Assembly: GCF_001976145.1 (NCBI RefSeq)
Contig: NZ_MOXD01000002.1
Location: 372,001 to 436,000, forward strand
Reading direction: 5' to 3'
DNA: 64,000 nucleotides
DNA from: Serratia oryzae
Lineage (GTDB): Bacteria; Pseudomonadota; Gammaproteobacteria; Enterobacterales; Enterobacteriaceae
The translations under genes and the position numbers were made by a program. The notes beneath the pieces were generated by a model. The model was given only the letters and a program-made list of their open reading frames with translations, searched no databases and had not been told where the DNA came from. Positions 30,321-39,460 of the stretch are shown here, one piece after another (positions within the stretch are counted from its first letter, which is position 1; each line of letters begins with the position of its first letter).

Positions 30321-31424
30321 ATGTATCAGGATTTTGACGGTGAGTTGAACTGGGCGATGCGCCATATGCCGCGCACCCGTGCGGCGGTTGCGGCATTGCC
30401 GGATCTGCACGGTGTGCGTCTGGCCTGCAATATGCACCTGGATTTGAAAATGGCACCGCTGGTGGCGGGGTTATTGGGGAAAGGGGCGGCGATTTATCTC
30501 ACCACCTGTAACCCGACAACGGTTCAGGATGACGTGGTGGCCTGGCTAGAGCGCCACGGTGCCGAAGCCTATGCCTGGCGTGATATGAGCGAGGCCGACT
30601 GGTCTGCGTCTTTTGATCGCGCGCTGGACTGGAATCCGACACATCTTTGCGAGATGGGGGCCGATCTCACCACGCGTCTGCACCAGTCAGCCAGCGGCCC
30701 GCAGATTAAGGCCGGGTTGGAAGCCACCGGTTCAGGCATCAACCGCCTGGGCGGCATTGCGCCGCGCTACCCGATTTTCAACTGGGATGACCTGCCGGTG
30801 AAAGAAGGGCTGCATAACCGCCATATGGTGGGGCTCACCGCTTGGCACACGTTCTTCCAGACTACCCATTTAACACTGCATGAAAAATGCGTGCTGGTGA
30901 TCGGTTATGGTCTGGTGGGCCAGGGCGTAGCTGCTGCCGCCAAGGCCTATGGTGGGCAGGTGATCGTGGCAGAAATCGATCCGGCGCGGGCTTTACAGGC
31001 GCGTTACGACGGCTGGGCGGTTGTCGATCTGGCTGCGGCAATGGCACAGGCCGACGTGATTGCCACGGCAACCGGGGCGAAGAACGTGCTGTCTGCCGCG
31101 CATCTGCAACAGGCGAAAGAGGGGGTATTTATCCTCAACGTGGGCCATGTGGCGGAAGAGATTGATGTGGGTTTCCTGCAAACCTTGCCGTGCAGCGAAC
31201 CGCTACCCTTTGTTAACGCCTACCAATTGGCCGGAAAAACGCTGTATCTGCTGGCGAACGGCTCAATGTTTAACCTGACGGCGGGCTATGGTGACAGCCT
31301 GAATGCCTTTGATGTCACCCTGGCGGTAATGGCGGCGGGGATCGGCCATATTGTCGGTGTTGGCGCACAGCAGCCCGCTGGGGTGTATCTGTTGCCGCAG
31401 TCGGCCTGGCAACCGGCACTGTAA
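30321..31424 (+). CDS. Divergent S-adenosylhomocysteine hydrolase-like protein
   Basis: 367 residues, against ~430-490 for true enzymes. GGAGGAG precedes the ATG. Family blocks are visible: TTCNPTTVQDDVVAWL, the NAD fold VIGYGLVGQGVAAAAKAYG with AEIDPARALQARYDGW, and NVGHVAEEID. Several catalytic positions differ: the DDGGD motif reads EMGAD, EETTTG reads EATGSG, and KSKFDN reads KEGLHN (Lys kept, Asp to His). The C-terminal GHPS..SF segment is missing. NAD binding is likely; the substrate may not be SAH. Enterobacteria normally degrade SAH with Pfs/LuxS. Confidence 0.75.
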   Translation: MYQDFDGELNWAMRHMPRTRAAVAALPDLHGVRLACNMHLDLKMAPLVAGLLGKGAAIYLTTCNPTTVQDDVVAWLERHGAEAYAWRDMSEADWSASFDRALDWNPTHLCEMGADLTTRLHQSASGPQIKAGLEATGSGINRLGGIAPRYPIFNWDDLPVKEGLHNRHMVGLTAWHTFFQTTHLTLHEKCVLVIGYGLVGQGVAAAAKAYGGQVIVAEIDPARALQARYDGWAVVDLAAAMAQADVIATATGAKNVLSAAHLQQAKEGVFILNVGHVAEEIDVGFLQTLPCSEPLPFVNAYQLAGKTLYLLANGSMFNLTAGYGDSLNAFDVTLAVMAAGIGHIVGVGAQQPAGVYLLPQSAWQPAL

Positions 31425-31436
31425 CTTTTGTTAAGC

Positions 31437-31460
31437 CGAGCGCACAGCCCCGTGCGCTCG
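31437..31460. terminator. GC-rich hairpin after the SAH hydrolase-like gene
   Basis: CGAGCGCAC and GTGCGCTCG with a 6-nt loop, a perfect 9-bp stem. No T tract follows, so termination is only probable. Confidence 0.45.
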
Positions 31461-31584
31461 CGGTTTGCCTAATTTTCGCTTCGACAGAATTTGTCACAAA
31501 TAGCTGTTAACAATCACTGTGCTAAATTCATATCCCTCACTTATAATTCAACGCATTAGGTTTCCCCTTTCTCCGTGAAGAGTA

Positions 31585-32514
31585 ATGCATGTGAAAATCC
31601 GTGTTTTGGTTCTAACCCTGCTCGCTTTGCAAACGGGCATTGGCCAAGTGCCGCGGGCGCTAGCCAGTGAGAAAAAGGTTGCCGCGCACGCGACCCAGCC
31701 TGAGCTGGCTTCCGGCAGTGCGATGGTGGTGGATATGCAGAGCCATAAGGTGCTCTATGCACGTAACCCGGATGAAGTCGTACCGATCGCCTCGATCACC
31801 AAGCTGATGACTGCGATGGTAACGCTGGATGCGCATTTGCCGCTGGATGAAATGCTGGCCGTGGATATCAGCCATACGCCGGAGATGAAAGGGGTGTATT
31901 CACGCGTGCGCCTGAACAGTGAAATCAGCCGCAAGGAAATGCTGCTGCTGGCGTTGATGTCGTCAGAAAACCGCGCCGCCGCCAGCTTGGCGCATCATTA
32001 CCCAGGTGGCTATAACGCCTTTATCAAGGCGATGAACGCCAAGGCTAAATCTCTGGGCATGACTCATACCCATTACGTCGAGCCAACCGGGTTGTCGATT
32101 CACAATGTGTCCACCGCCCGCGATCTGACCAAGTTGCTGATTGCCACTAAACAATATCCGCTGATCGGCCAGTTGAGCACTACGACTGAACGTATGGCGA
32201 CGTTCAAAGATCCTAACTACACCTTGCCGTTCCGCAATACCAATCACCTGGTCTATAACCAGAAGTGGAATATCCAACTGACCAAAACCGGCTTTACCAA
32301 CCAGGCCGGGCATTGCCTGGCGATGCGCACCGTGATCGGCAACCGCTCGGTGTCGCTCGTGGTGTTGGACGCTTTTGGCAAATATACCCACTTTGCGGAT
32401 GCTTCGCGCCTGCGTACCTGGATCGAAACCGGTAAGGTAACGCCGATCCCGGCGGCGGCGCGCGACTATCGCCGCCAGAAAGACGGGCGTTTGGCAAAAA
32501 ACGACACGGAATAA
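31585..32514 (+). CDS. pbpG: D-alanyl-D-alanine endopeptidase PbpG (PBP7)
   Basis: Periplasmic penicillin-binding protein that cuts peptidoglycan cross-links. 309 residues with a signal peptide of ~28 ([17 protein letters not shown]). SxxK is S70-ITK ([10 protein letters not shown]), SxN is SEN in [22 protein letters not shown] is in [13 protein letters not shown]. The length matches E. coli PbpG. Monocistronic; preceded by an AT-rich promoter region. Confidence 0.94.
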   Translation: MHVKIRVLVLTLLALQTGIGQVPRALASEKKVAAHATQPELASGSAMVVDMQSHKVLYARNPDEVVPIASITKLMTAMVTLDAHLPLDEMLAVDISHTPEMKGVYSRVRLNSEISRKEMLLLALMSSENRAAASLAHHYPGGYNAFIKAMNAKAKSLGMTHTHYVEPTGLSIHNVSTARDLTKLLIATKQYPLIGQLSTTTERMATFKDPNYTLPFRNTNHLVYNQKWNIQLTKTGFTNQAGHCLAMRTVIGNRSVSLVVLDAFGKYTHFADASRLRTWIETGKVTPIPAAARDYRRQKDGRLAKNDTE

Positions 32515-32553
32515 GCCATCGGCATCACCTGCCGGGCTGCGGCAGGTGATTTT

Positions 32554-33120
32554 CTACTCAGGCCGAACGTCAGTAACCGGAAGCGTGTGGCTCCCTTCAC
32601 CCAACGTGCGTTGCATGATGTGAGTATCCAACCAGCCACCAAATTTAAAGCCAACGCCACTTAGGGTGCCGACGCTGCTGAACCCCAGTTTACTGTGCAG
32701 CGCCAGCGATCCCGCGTTGCCCTGCGCATTGCCAATAACGGCCAACATTTGCCGCCACGGGCCCTGCTCACAGCGGGCAATCAACGAGCTGAGCAGGGCC
32801 TTACCGATGCCGTGTCCTTGCAGGCCTTCGGCGATATAGACCGAATCTTCAACCGTATAGCGGTAAGCCGGGCGCGGCCGATATGGCGTGGCGTAGCAGT
32901 ATCCCACCACGTGTCCGTCCAGTCTGGCCACCAGCCACGGCAACCCAGCGGCCAGTACCTTGTTGCGACGCTCCTGCATTTCATCCCGCGAAGGCGGGGT
33001 TTCTTCGAACGAAGCCACTCCATACAGCACGTGATGGGCATAAATCTGTTGAATGGCAGCCATATCCTCAATGCTGGCATCAGCGATAACCAGCATGGCC
33101 GGTGGGGTTGCAAGTGACAT
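32554..33120 (-). CDS. GNAT acetyltransferase (phosphinothricin / methionine-analogue type)
   Basis: 188 residues. The N-terminal IQQIYAHHVLYGVASFEETPP and the core EDSVYIAEGLQGHGIGKALLSSLI (acetyl-CoA loop Q-x-x-G-x-G) match the Pat/MnaT subfamily that N-acetylates phosphinothricin, methionine sulfone or sulfoximine. The end has LHSKLGFSSVGTLSGVGFKFGGWLDTHIMQ, diagnostic for that group. Probably detoxification. Tail faces pbpG. Confidence 0.87.
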   Translation of the reverse strand: MSLATPPAMLVIADASIEDMAAIQQIYAHHVLYGVASFEETPPSRDEMQERRNKVLAAGLPWLVARLDGHVVGYCYATPYRPRPAYRYTVEDSVYIAEGLQGHGIGKALLSSLIARCEQGPWRQMLAVIGNAQGNAGSLALHSKLGFSSVGTLSGVGFKFGGWLDTHIMQRTLGEGSHTLPVTDVRPE

Positions 33121-33264
33121 AGCGATCCTTGTCAGTGATGACGAATCAACACATTATACGTTGAACGAGGGATACGTTCATTTCGGTAATACGTACCTGC
33201 AGAGCGTTAGAAGCAAATGCCCTCTGAATGCCTGGCCGCGCACTCAAAGGGGGAGTGATGGCGG

Positions 33265-34299
33265 TTATCTGCCAGCGCGAGACATCAGTTGTGCAATCGA
33301 CTGACGCAAGTAGGCGAGCAGGGTGGGAGTGAGCCAGGTGCCTTCAGTAAGCGCCGGCTCCTGTTCCATCGCCTGGCGGATTTTCATCTGGGTTGCCGGG
33401 TTATCGCTCGCATAGGAGCGGAACAGTTCCAGCCATTGAGCAGCCAGCCGTTGTACCTGCTCCGATTCTGCAGGGACTCCTGCTTGCATGGCCTGCTGGA
33501 ATTGCGCGATCAACCCCGGCCATTCCTGCATGCGATCAAAATAGTGGGCACGCACGTAGGCATATTCCTTCTCATCGAGATACTTGCGGTAGATTGCCAA
33601 TTTGGTTTCAGCAAAGGCGCGGGTGATGTATTCGGTCATTGCCGGGGTAATGCCCGTTTGTTCACGCATCAGGGGTTCATCAGCATGCATGGTATTCAAT
33701 CGGGTCAGAAATGCCGGATTACCTGCGGTATCACGCTCCAGCGACCGCATCCAGCGGCGCGCAATGGCCTGAGCGCGTGGATCTTCTGCGCTGACGCCGC
33801 TTTCCATCAGCACCGATACGCTGCTGACCATCTCTCCCCATTCCTGGTTACGTGCTTCATCTGCCTGGTAGAAGGGTAACTGCGTCAGTTCGTCGGCGGT
33901 AAAATATTTATCGTACATCGTCATTGACTCCAAGGTTGTCAGCCAGTCGTTTAATTCAGGTTCATCGCCCAGGGCCAATTGCGCATGCATATGCTGCAAC
34001 CGGCCACGCAGTGCGGTGATCTGCGCCAATTGCCGATCGAGCATGGCAATCTGCTGTGCAATCACCGCCGGCAGAGACAGCTCGGAACGGGCCAGGAGTG
34101 CTGCGATTTCTGCCAGCGTGACTCCCATGCGGCGCAACGCCTGAATATGGTGCAGGCGGGTAATATCCGCGCGGTTATACAAACGATATCCGGCGTCGGA
34201 ACGTGCCGAGGGGATCAACAAACCAATACTGTCGTAGTAATGCAGCGTTCTGACGGTCATTCCCGAACGGCGCGCCAGTTCGCCCACTTTTAATAACAT
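33265..34299 (-). CDS. MerR-family regulator with two TipAS-like drug-binding repeats
   Basis: 344 residues. MerR HTH in 1-70 (VGELARRSGMTVRTLHYYDSIGLL, DAGYRLY), a linking helix, then two related TipAS-type domains at about 132-232 and 238-340. Matching features include the pattern W..L..ARRWMRSLERDTAGNPAF in repeat 1 and VQRLAAQWLELFRSYASDNPATQ in repeat 2. A similar tandem is known for the albicidin-binding protein AlbA. It may sequester and sense a bulky antibiotic. A MerR-class promoter lies directly upstream. Confidence 0.82.
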   Translation of the reverse strand: MLLKVGELARRSGMTVRTLHYYDSIGLLIPSARSDAGYRLYNRADITRLHHIQALRRMGVTLAEIAALLARSELSLPAVIAQQIAMLDRQLAQITALRGRLQHMHAQLALGDEPELNDWLTTLESMTMYDKYFTADELTQLPFYQADEARNQEWGEMVSSVSVLMESGVSAEDPRAQAIARRWMRSLERDTAGNPAFLTRLNTMHADEPLMREQTGITPAMTEYITRAFAETKLAIYRKYLDEKEYAYVRAHYFDRMQEWPGLIAQFQQAMQAGVPAESEQVQRLAAQWLELFRSYASDNPATQMKIRQAMEQEPALTEGTWLTPTLLAYLRQSIAQLMSRAGR

Positions 34300-34330
34300 T
34301 GGGTTATCTCCTGCAGCTTCAGGTCATAAG

Positions 34331-34361
34331 AATATAAAGCCTGACGTAGCGTAAGGGTCAA
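34331..34361 (-). promoter_or_regulatory. MerR-type promoter with 19-bp spacer
   Basis: On the minus strand, TTGACC (-35, 34356-34361) and TATATT (-10, 34331-34336) are 19 bp apart, the stretched spacing that MerR activators correct. The spacer holds the dyad CCTTACG-CTA-CGTCAGG. Supports autoactivation of the gene starting at 34299. Confidence 0.8.
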
Positions 34362-34433
34362 GAGGAAACAGGAGTGATGGCTTGGGGAAGGTGCAGGCTC
34401 ACGCAAGGAGCCTGCAACAGGCTAAGCGTGCGG

Positions 34434-35246
34434 TTACCAACCTTTTATGGCACCGCCGTTGAAGATTTTTTCTGCGGCTTTGGCTACCTCATCGGACTCG
34501 TAGGCCTTTACGAAGTTCTGCACGTTTTGCGCGTCTTTGTTGTCGGCGCGGGCCACCACGATATTGGTGTACGGCGACTCTTTATCTTCAATAAAAATGC
34601 CATCTTTGGTTGGCGTCAGGCCGGTTTGGTTGATGTAGGTAGTGCTGATGACCGCAACGGCGACTTTAGGATCGTCCAGCACATGGGGAAGCTGCGCGCC
34701 TTCCAACTCCATGATCTGGTAATTATGCGGGTTGGCGCTGATATCCAATGAGGTTGGCAGCAAACCTTTGCCCTCTTTAAGATCGATCAGCCCAACCTTT
34801 TTCAACAGCAGCAGCGCGCGGCCGAGGTTGGTGGGATCGTTGGGGATGGCAATCACCGCACCGTCCTGCAGCTCTGTCAGCGAGGTGATTTTCTTCGAGT
34901 AGCCCGCCATCGGGAACACAAAGGTATTGCCGACGGCGACCAGCTTGTAGCCGTGATCGTGATTCTGCTGGGCCAAAAACGGCCGATGCTGGAACACGTT
35001 GGCATCCAGTTCGCCTTTATCGGTGGCATCGTTAGGCAGCAGCGAGCCGCTGAAACCGACCAGTTCTACCTCCAGGCCAAATTTCTCTTTGGCTACCCGT
35101 TTGGCAACTTCGGCCACATCCTGCTCGGCACCGTTAATCACGCCGACTTTAATATGGTTTGGATCGGTTTTTTGCTCGCAGCCCGATAGCAGCAGCATGG
35201 CCGATAAGGCAACGGCCAAGGGGGCACAACGCCAGGTTGTTGTCAT
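34434..35246 (-). CDS. NlpA/MetQ-family substrate-binding lipoprotein
   Basis: 270 residues from ATG 35246 (AGGGAG upstream). Lipobox LLLSGC near residue 22-23, then HIKVGVINGAEQDVAEVAKRVAKEKFGLEVELV. The NlpA domain segments NVFQHRPFLAQQNHDHGYKL and IAIPNDPTNLGRALLLLKKVGLI are clear. MetQ proteins feed D/L-methionine to MetNI; no metNI genes are adjacent, so this is an orphan like NlpA of E. coli. Confidence 0.9.
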   Translation of the reverse strand: MTTTWRCAPLAVALSAMLLLSGCEQKTDPNHIKVGVINGAEQDVAEVAKRVAKEKFGLEVELVGFSGSLLPNDATDKGELDANVFQHRPFLAQQNHDHGYKLVAVGNTFVFPMAGYSKKITSLTELQDGAVIAIPNDPTNLGRALLLLKKVGLIDLKEGKGLLPTSLDISANPHNYQIMELEGAQLPHVLDDPKVAVAVISTTYINQTGLTPTKDGIFIEDKESPYTNIVVARADNKDAQNVQNFVKAYESDEVAKAAEKIFNGGAIKGW

Positions 35247-35267
35247 CAAGTTCTCCCTGAAAAAACA

Positions 35268-35286
35268 ATAAAATCAGTGATTTTAT
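35268..35286. promoter_or_regulatory. 19-bp palindrome upstream of the NlpA-like gene
   Basis: ATAAAATCA-G-TGATTTTAT, perfect, ending 22 bp before the start codon. Probable operator or leader structure; the regulator is not recognised. Confidence 0.5.
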
Positions 35287-35333
35287 GCTGATAGATAACC
35301 GCGGCTTTAGAGTGAAGTCAAACGATTACTCAG

Positions 35334-35378
35334 TATACCCTTCATACTTCAAGTTGCATGTGCGTTGGCTTGCCTCGC
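35334..35378. repeat. Half ERIC element
   Basis: TATACCCTTCATACTTCAAG, then TTGCATGTGCGTTGGCT, matches one ERIC end; homology stops near TGCCTCG. The other half is absent, so this is a truncated relic. Confidence 0.75.
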
Positions 35379-35568
35379 TTTTGGCGTAAACGCCAGCCTG
35401 CGGAAAGCGGCGATTATTATTATGAGAAGATGCGCCTTATCAATTTGAGAAATTTAACAGGCAGCCAAGGAGGCGTGGGAAGTTATTAGGGGGTTTTTTC
35501 TCCGCCAATTAAAGCACCGTGTGGCAGAGGTAGCAAAAATAGAGCATAAAAATCAGACATCTTATTCT

Positions 35569-35584
35569 TGGCATAAATATTGGA
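35569..35584 (+). promoter_or_regulatory. Weak sigma-54-like promoter before xanthine dehydrogenase
   Basis: TGGCAT-AAATA-TTGGA resembles TGGCAC-N5-TTGCA with correct spacing, but the -12 element has GG where GC is nearly invariant. About 98 bp upstream of the start codon. Confidence 0.35.
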
Positions 35585-35619
35585 TCCGTTAACGGTGAGA
35601 AGGCGTTGCCCGAGGTCGA

Positions 35620-35635
35620 TTGCAATCGTTTGCAT
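35620..35635. promoter_or_regulatory. PurR-like operator before xanthine dehydrogenase
   Basis: TTGCAATCGTTTGCAT fits the PurR pattern ANGCAANCGNTTNCNT at all defined positions but the first. It lies ~46 bp before the start codon of a purine-oxidising enzyme, which makes PurR or another LacI-type regulator plausible. Confidence 0.5.
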
Positions 35636-35681
35636 TGGCTAAACCGGGTTTGCCATCAACGGATGACAATAGGGGAATAGT

Positions 35682-38600
35682 ATGTGTGCGTTACGTTCAG
35701 CGCTGCCAGGACGCGTAGATGGCATGGCGAAAGTTAAGGGAACTGCTGTTTACGGTGATGATATCCTGTTGCCGGGAATGCTATTTGGCGTTTGCCGCTA
35801 TGCGGATATTCCCGCCGGTAAAGTAGAAGAGCTTGATCTCAGTGATGCACTGTCGGTTGAGGGGGTCGTTAAGATCGCCACCTACCAGGATATCCCCGGT
35901 ACGCCGGTTGTCGGGATCATCGTTAAAGACTACCTGCCGATCATTAAAGACGAAGTGGTGTTTCACGGTGATGTGATTGCCGTGGTAGCAGCGACCAGCT
36001 ATGCGGCGGCCTGCGAAGCTGCCGATAAAATCCGTGTGCGTTACACGCCCTATGCGCCGATCACCGACGTTGAGCAGGCCCTGGCTCCGGGAGCGCGCCT
36101 GATTCACCCCGAGCGGAGCGACAACATTGCTGCCTATCATCACACCCTCAAAGGTGATGTTAAGCAGGGATTCGCTCAGGCCCGCCACGTGCTGGAGCGC
36201 GAATATGAAGTCGGTTTTCAGGAACATGCCTACATTGAGCCGGAAGTGGTCCTCACCTGGCTGGATCCCACCGATGGCAGCCTGATTATTTCCGGTTCGA
36301 TCCAGAACCCGCATCGTGTGCGCAGCTTTGTAGCGAAGTTTATGGGGTGCCCGCAGAGCCAAATTAACGTCAAACGCGCGGTAATGGGGGGATCGTTCGG
36401 TGGTAAAGACGACATCATCGACCATCTGGCATGCCGTTCGGCGCTGTTGACGCGCCTGACCGGGCTGCCGGTAAAGTTTGCCTATAACCGCGAGCAATCG
36501 ATCATCGAAAGCTGCAAACGTCATCCCTACAAAATGAAGTACAAAGCCGGCTTCGATGACGAAGGCCATATTCTGGCGATGAAGATCGATATCCTGGCCG
36601 ATAGTGGCGGCTATGCGGCGTCGACGCCGTTCGTCACCTGGCGCTCCTCGGTGCAGGCGGCGGGGCCCTACCGCATTCCTAATGTGCATATCGAGGTGAC
36701 AGGGGTCTACACCAACAACAGCTATACCTCGGCGATGCGTGGCTTCGGCTCTCCACAGGTGGTGTTCGCCAACGAGTCTTTTATGGATGAGATCGCTGAC
36801 TATCTGCAGATGTCACCGGTAGCGCTGCGCGAAAAGAACGCCCTGCGTCAGGGGGATACCTCGGTGACGGGGCAGGTATTTGATAAACATACCGTCTCGG
36901 CCGTGGAAGTGCTGAAAAAGGCGACAACCTCGGCGGAGTTTATGGCTAAGCGACAGCATTACCACGCGTTGAACCAACAGGGTGGTGTGAACCGCTACGG
37001 CATTGGCCTGGCGTTAAGCTATCGCGGTTGTTCTATCGGTGCGGAAGGCGTTGATACTTCGACGGCGCTGATTCAGGTCAATGAAGACGGTAGCGTGAAT
37101 ATCTCGACGTCGGTATCGGAAAACGGCCAGGGCCTGCAAACCACCATGTCGCTGATTGCAGCACAGGCCTTTGGCATTGCACTGACGGATATCCACTTCA
37201 GTGAACCGCCGACCTCGGTGATTGGCGACGGCGGCTCCACGGCAGCTACCCGCGGGACCTTGGTTGGCGGCGGGGCTATTCTTGATGCGGCGGATAAGAT
37301 CAAGCAGCGCATTCTCAGCGTGGTCGGCGATGGCATCGGCACGCAGGATCTTGCCAATACCCTCTGGCAGGGGGGCTATATCATCAACAAGCAGGATCAA
37401 CGTCAGCGCATCGATTTTAAAACGGCGGTCAACAGCACTAAATGGGCCAGTGTCAGCCTGACTGAATATGGTTGGTTTGTGCCGCCGCCTATCCACTGGG
37501 ATGAAGAAAAAGGGTGCGGTAGCCCTTATTTCACCTGGGTTTACGGTTGCCAGATAGCCGAAGTGCGGGTCAATACCAGTACCGGTAAGACCGATCTGTT
37601 GCATGTGACCGCCGCGCATGACGTTGGGCATGTCCTCAATCCCGTCGGCTTTGCCGGGCAGGTTTGCGGCGGGGTCGCGCAGGGGTTCGGCTATGCGCTG
37701 CTGGAGGACTTTAATATTGAAAATGGCCAGGTGAAGTCGGAAAACTTCGACAGCTATCTGCTGCCCACCATCAAAGATATTCCGCCGATTACGGTGATTG
37801 GCGTCGAGAACCCGGATATGGCCGGGCCGCTCGGGGCGAAAGGGATCGGTGAACCCGCAACGGAACTGGCGGCAGCGGCAATTAATAACGCGGTCAGCTT
37901 CGCGCTGGGCACGCGCTTCAACACTTTGCCGCTGACGCTGGAGCAGGTGATTCTCGGCTATAACCTGAAAAAACCGGCCCGCCAGAGTGAAATGATGCTT
38001 GAGGCGGAAAACAAAAAACAGGTATTGCGCCTGACTGACGTGACGGTGATGCGTCCGCAGAGCCTTGAGGAGGCGCTGGCGCTATTGGCAAATGATGGCG
38101 TCACGGCCATTGCTGGTGGTACGGACGTTATCGTGCAGGGGAGATTGCAGACCCGGCCAATGAAGCTGGTGGATATTTCTCGTCTGAAGGAATTGACTCA
38201 GATAAGCGAAGATCCCAACACCCGCGAAATCACCCTCGGTGCGGCGGTGACCTTCAACCGTATTACCGAACATCCTCTGCTGCGTGAGCGCTTCCCGCTG
38301 TTGGTGCAGGCGTGCCGGACGGTGGGTTCGTACCAGATTCGTAACCGCGCAACGATCGGCGGCAATATCGTCAATGCCGCTCCTTGCGGTGACTCGATCC
38401 CGCCCGCCATTATCTACGATGCGCGCGTGGAGTTGCGCTCCCACACCGGCGTGCGCACGCTGTCGCTCGGTGAATTTTTGCTCTCTGGATATAAAACTCA
38501 GCGTCAGCCGGACGAATTGCTGACCAAGGTGATATTACCACCGCTGGCCAGGCCGAATGCGCAAGGCTTTTATCATCAGCTTGGGCGGCGTAACGCGCTG

Positions 38601-38897
38601 AATATTACGCGTCAGAGCCTGACCGCGCTGCTGGAGTTTGATGCCGAAGGTGCCGTGAGCTACTGTCGGCTGGTGGATGGTGCACTGTTCAGCAAGCCGC
38701 AGCGTATGCTGGACGTAGAGCGCTGCTTGCAGGGCCAGAAGCTGACGAGCGACACCATTGCCAGCGCCTGCGAGGTGCTGGATAAGCTGATTTATGCCGC
38801 CATTGGTAAACGTTGGTCAGCGGCTTATAAGCAGCCGGTGTTTATCAGTATGTTCCGCGACATGATGGCGCAGGCGCAGCAGGTGTGTCGGAAGTGA
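35682..38897 (+). CDS. Xanthine dehydrogenase, molybdenum and FAD subunits fused
   Basis: 1071 residues. Residues 1 to ~760 are the molybdenum-binding subunit (XdhA type): AKVKGTAVYGDDI, GGSFGGKDDI, AMRGFGSPQ (substrate Arg) and GAKGIGEPA with the catalytic Glu at 724. From ~783 an FAD subunit (XdhB type) begins: TAIAGGTDVIV, NRATIGGNIVNAAPCGDS. In E. coli these are separate xdhA and xdhB genes; here MMLEAENKK at 771 looks like a former start now joined in frame. The 2Fe-2S subunit follows separately. Expected to hydroxylate hypoxanthine/xanthine, or run in reverse on urate. AGGGGAATAGT precedes the ATG. Confidence 0.88.
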   Translation: MCALRSALPGRVDGMAKVKGTAVYGDDILLPGMLFGVCRYADIPAGKVEELDLSDALSVEGVVKIATYQDIPGTPVVGIIVKDYLPIIKDEVVFHGDVIAVVAATSYAAACEAADKIRVRYTPYAPITDVEQALAPGARLIHPERSDNIAAYHHTLKGDVKQGFAQARHVLEREYEVGFQEHAYIEPEVVLTWLDPTDGSLIISGSIQNPHRVRSFVAKFMGCPQSQINVKRAVMGGSFGGKDDIIDHLACRSALLTRLTGLPVKFAYNREQSIIESCKRHPYKMKYKAGFDDEGHILAMKIDILADSGGYAASTPFVTWRSSVQAAGPYRIPNVHIEVTGVYTNNSYTSAMRGFGSPQVVFANESFMDEIADYLQMSPVALREKNALRQGDTSVTGQVFDKHTVSAVEVLKKATTSAEFMAKRQHYHALNQQGGVNRYGIGLALSYRGCSIGAEGVDTSTALIQVNEDGSVNISTSVSENGQGLQTTMSLIAAQAFGIALTDIHFSEPPTSVIGDGGSTAATRGTLVGGGAILDAADKIKQRILSVVGDGIGTQDLANTLWQGGYIINKQDQRQRIDFKTAVNSTKWASVSLTEYGWFVPPPIHWDEEKGCGSPYFTWVYGCQIAEVRVNTSTGKTDLLHVTAAHDVGHVLNPVGFAGQVCGGVAQGFGYALLEDFNIENGQVKSENFDSYLLPTIKDIPPITVIGVENPDMAGPLGAKGIGEPATELAAAAINNAVSFALGTRFNTLPLTLEQVILGYNLKKPARQSEMMLEAENKKQVLRLTDVTVMRPQSLEEALALLANDGVTAIAGGTDVIVQGRLQTRPMKLVDISRLKELTQISEDPNTREITLGAAVTFNRITEHPLLRERFPLLVQACRTVGSYQIRNRATIGGNIVNAAPCGDSIPPAIIYDARVELRSHTGVRTLSLGEFLLSGYKTQRQPDELLTKVILPPLARPNAQGFYHQLGRRNALNITRQSLTALLEFDAEGAVSYCRLVDGALFSKPQRMLDVERCLQGQKLTSDTIASACEVLDKLIYAAIGKRWSAAYKQPVFISMFRDMMAQAQQVCRK

Positions 38898-38976
38898 GAC
38901 TGGCGTGCCCGCTCGTGGCATTTAACCGGGTGGGCAATCACAGGGCGAGGTAGCGTTCTGCATAATGGGAAAAATA

Positions 38977-39435
38977 ATGAGCACAATCAAAGTGAAGGTG
39001 AATGGCAAACTGGTGGAAGCCAAGGTGACGGGGAATATGCGTCTGTTGGATCTGGTGCGCGATACTCTGCATCTGACTGCCACCAAAGAGGGATGTTCGA
39101 TTGGTGAATGTGGGGCCTGTACGGTGATTATGGACGGCAATGCGGTCTGTTCCTGTCTGGTGTTGGCCGGGCAGTGCGATGAGGCGGAGATCACCACCCT
39201 GGAGGGGCTGAACGATAATCCGCTGACGCAAAAGCTGCAGGCGGCGTTCGTTGAAAAAGGCGGTGTGCAGTGCGGGTTTTGTACCCCCGGTGTGCTGGTG
39301 AGCACCACCGCATTGCTGAGTAAACATCCTCAGCCGAGTGATGAACAGCTCAAGGATGCGCTGGAGGGGAACATCTGCCGCTGCACCGGCTATCAGCCGA
39401 TTATTGACTCAGTTCACCATGCGTTGGAATCGTAA
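38977..39435 (+). CDS. xdhC: Xanthine dehydrogenase 2Fe-2S subunit
   Basis: 152 residues from ATG 38977 (GGGAA upstream; another ATG lies 4 codons earlier). Plant-type cluster motif CSIGECGACTVIMDGNAVCSC, then the second-cluster motif CGFCTPG and CRCTGYQPI. Transfers electrons from the molybdenum site to FAD. Named by analogy with E. coli xdhC. Follows the fused subunit by 79 bp. Confidence 0.9.
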   Translation: MSTIKVKVNGKLVEAKVTGNMRLLDLVRDTLHLTATKEGCSIGECGACTVIMDGNAVCSCLVLAGQCDEAEITTLEGLNDNPLTQKLQAAFVEKGGVQCGFCTPGVLVSTTALLSKHPQPSDEQLKDALEGNICRCTGYQPIIDSVHHALES

Positions 39436-39460
39436 TGAACGTTTCCCGGCCCAGCTAAAC

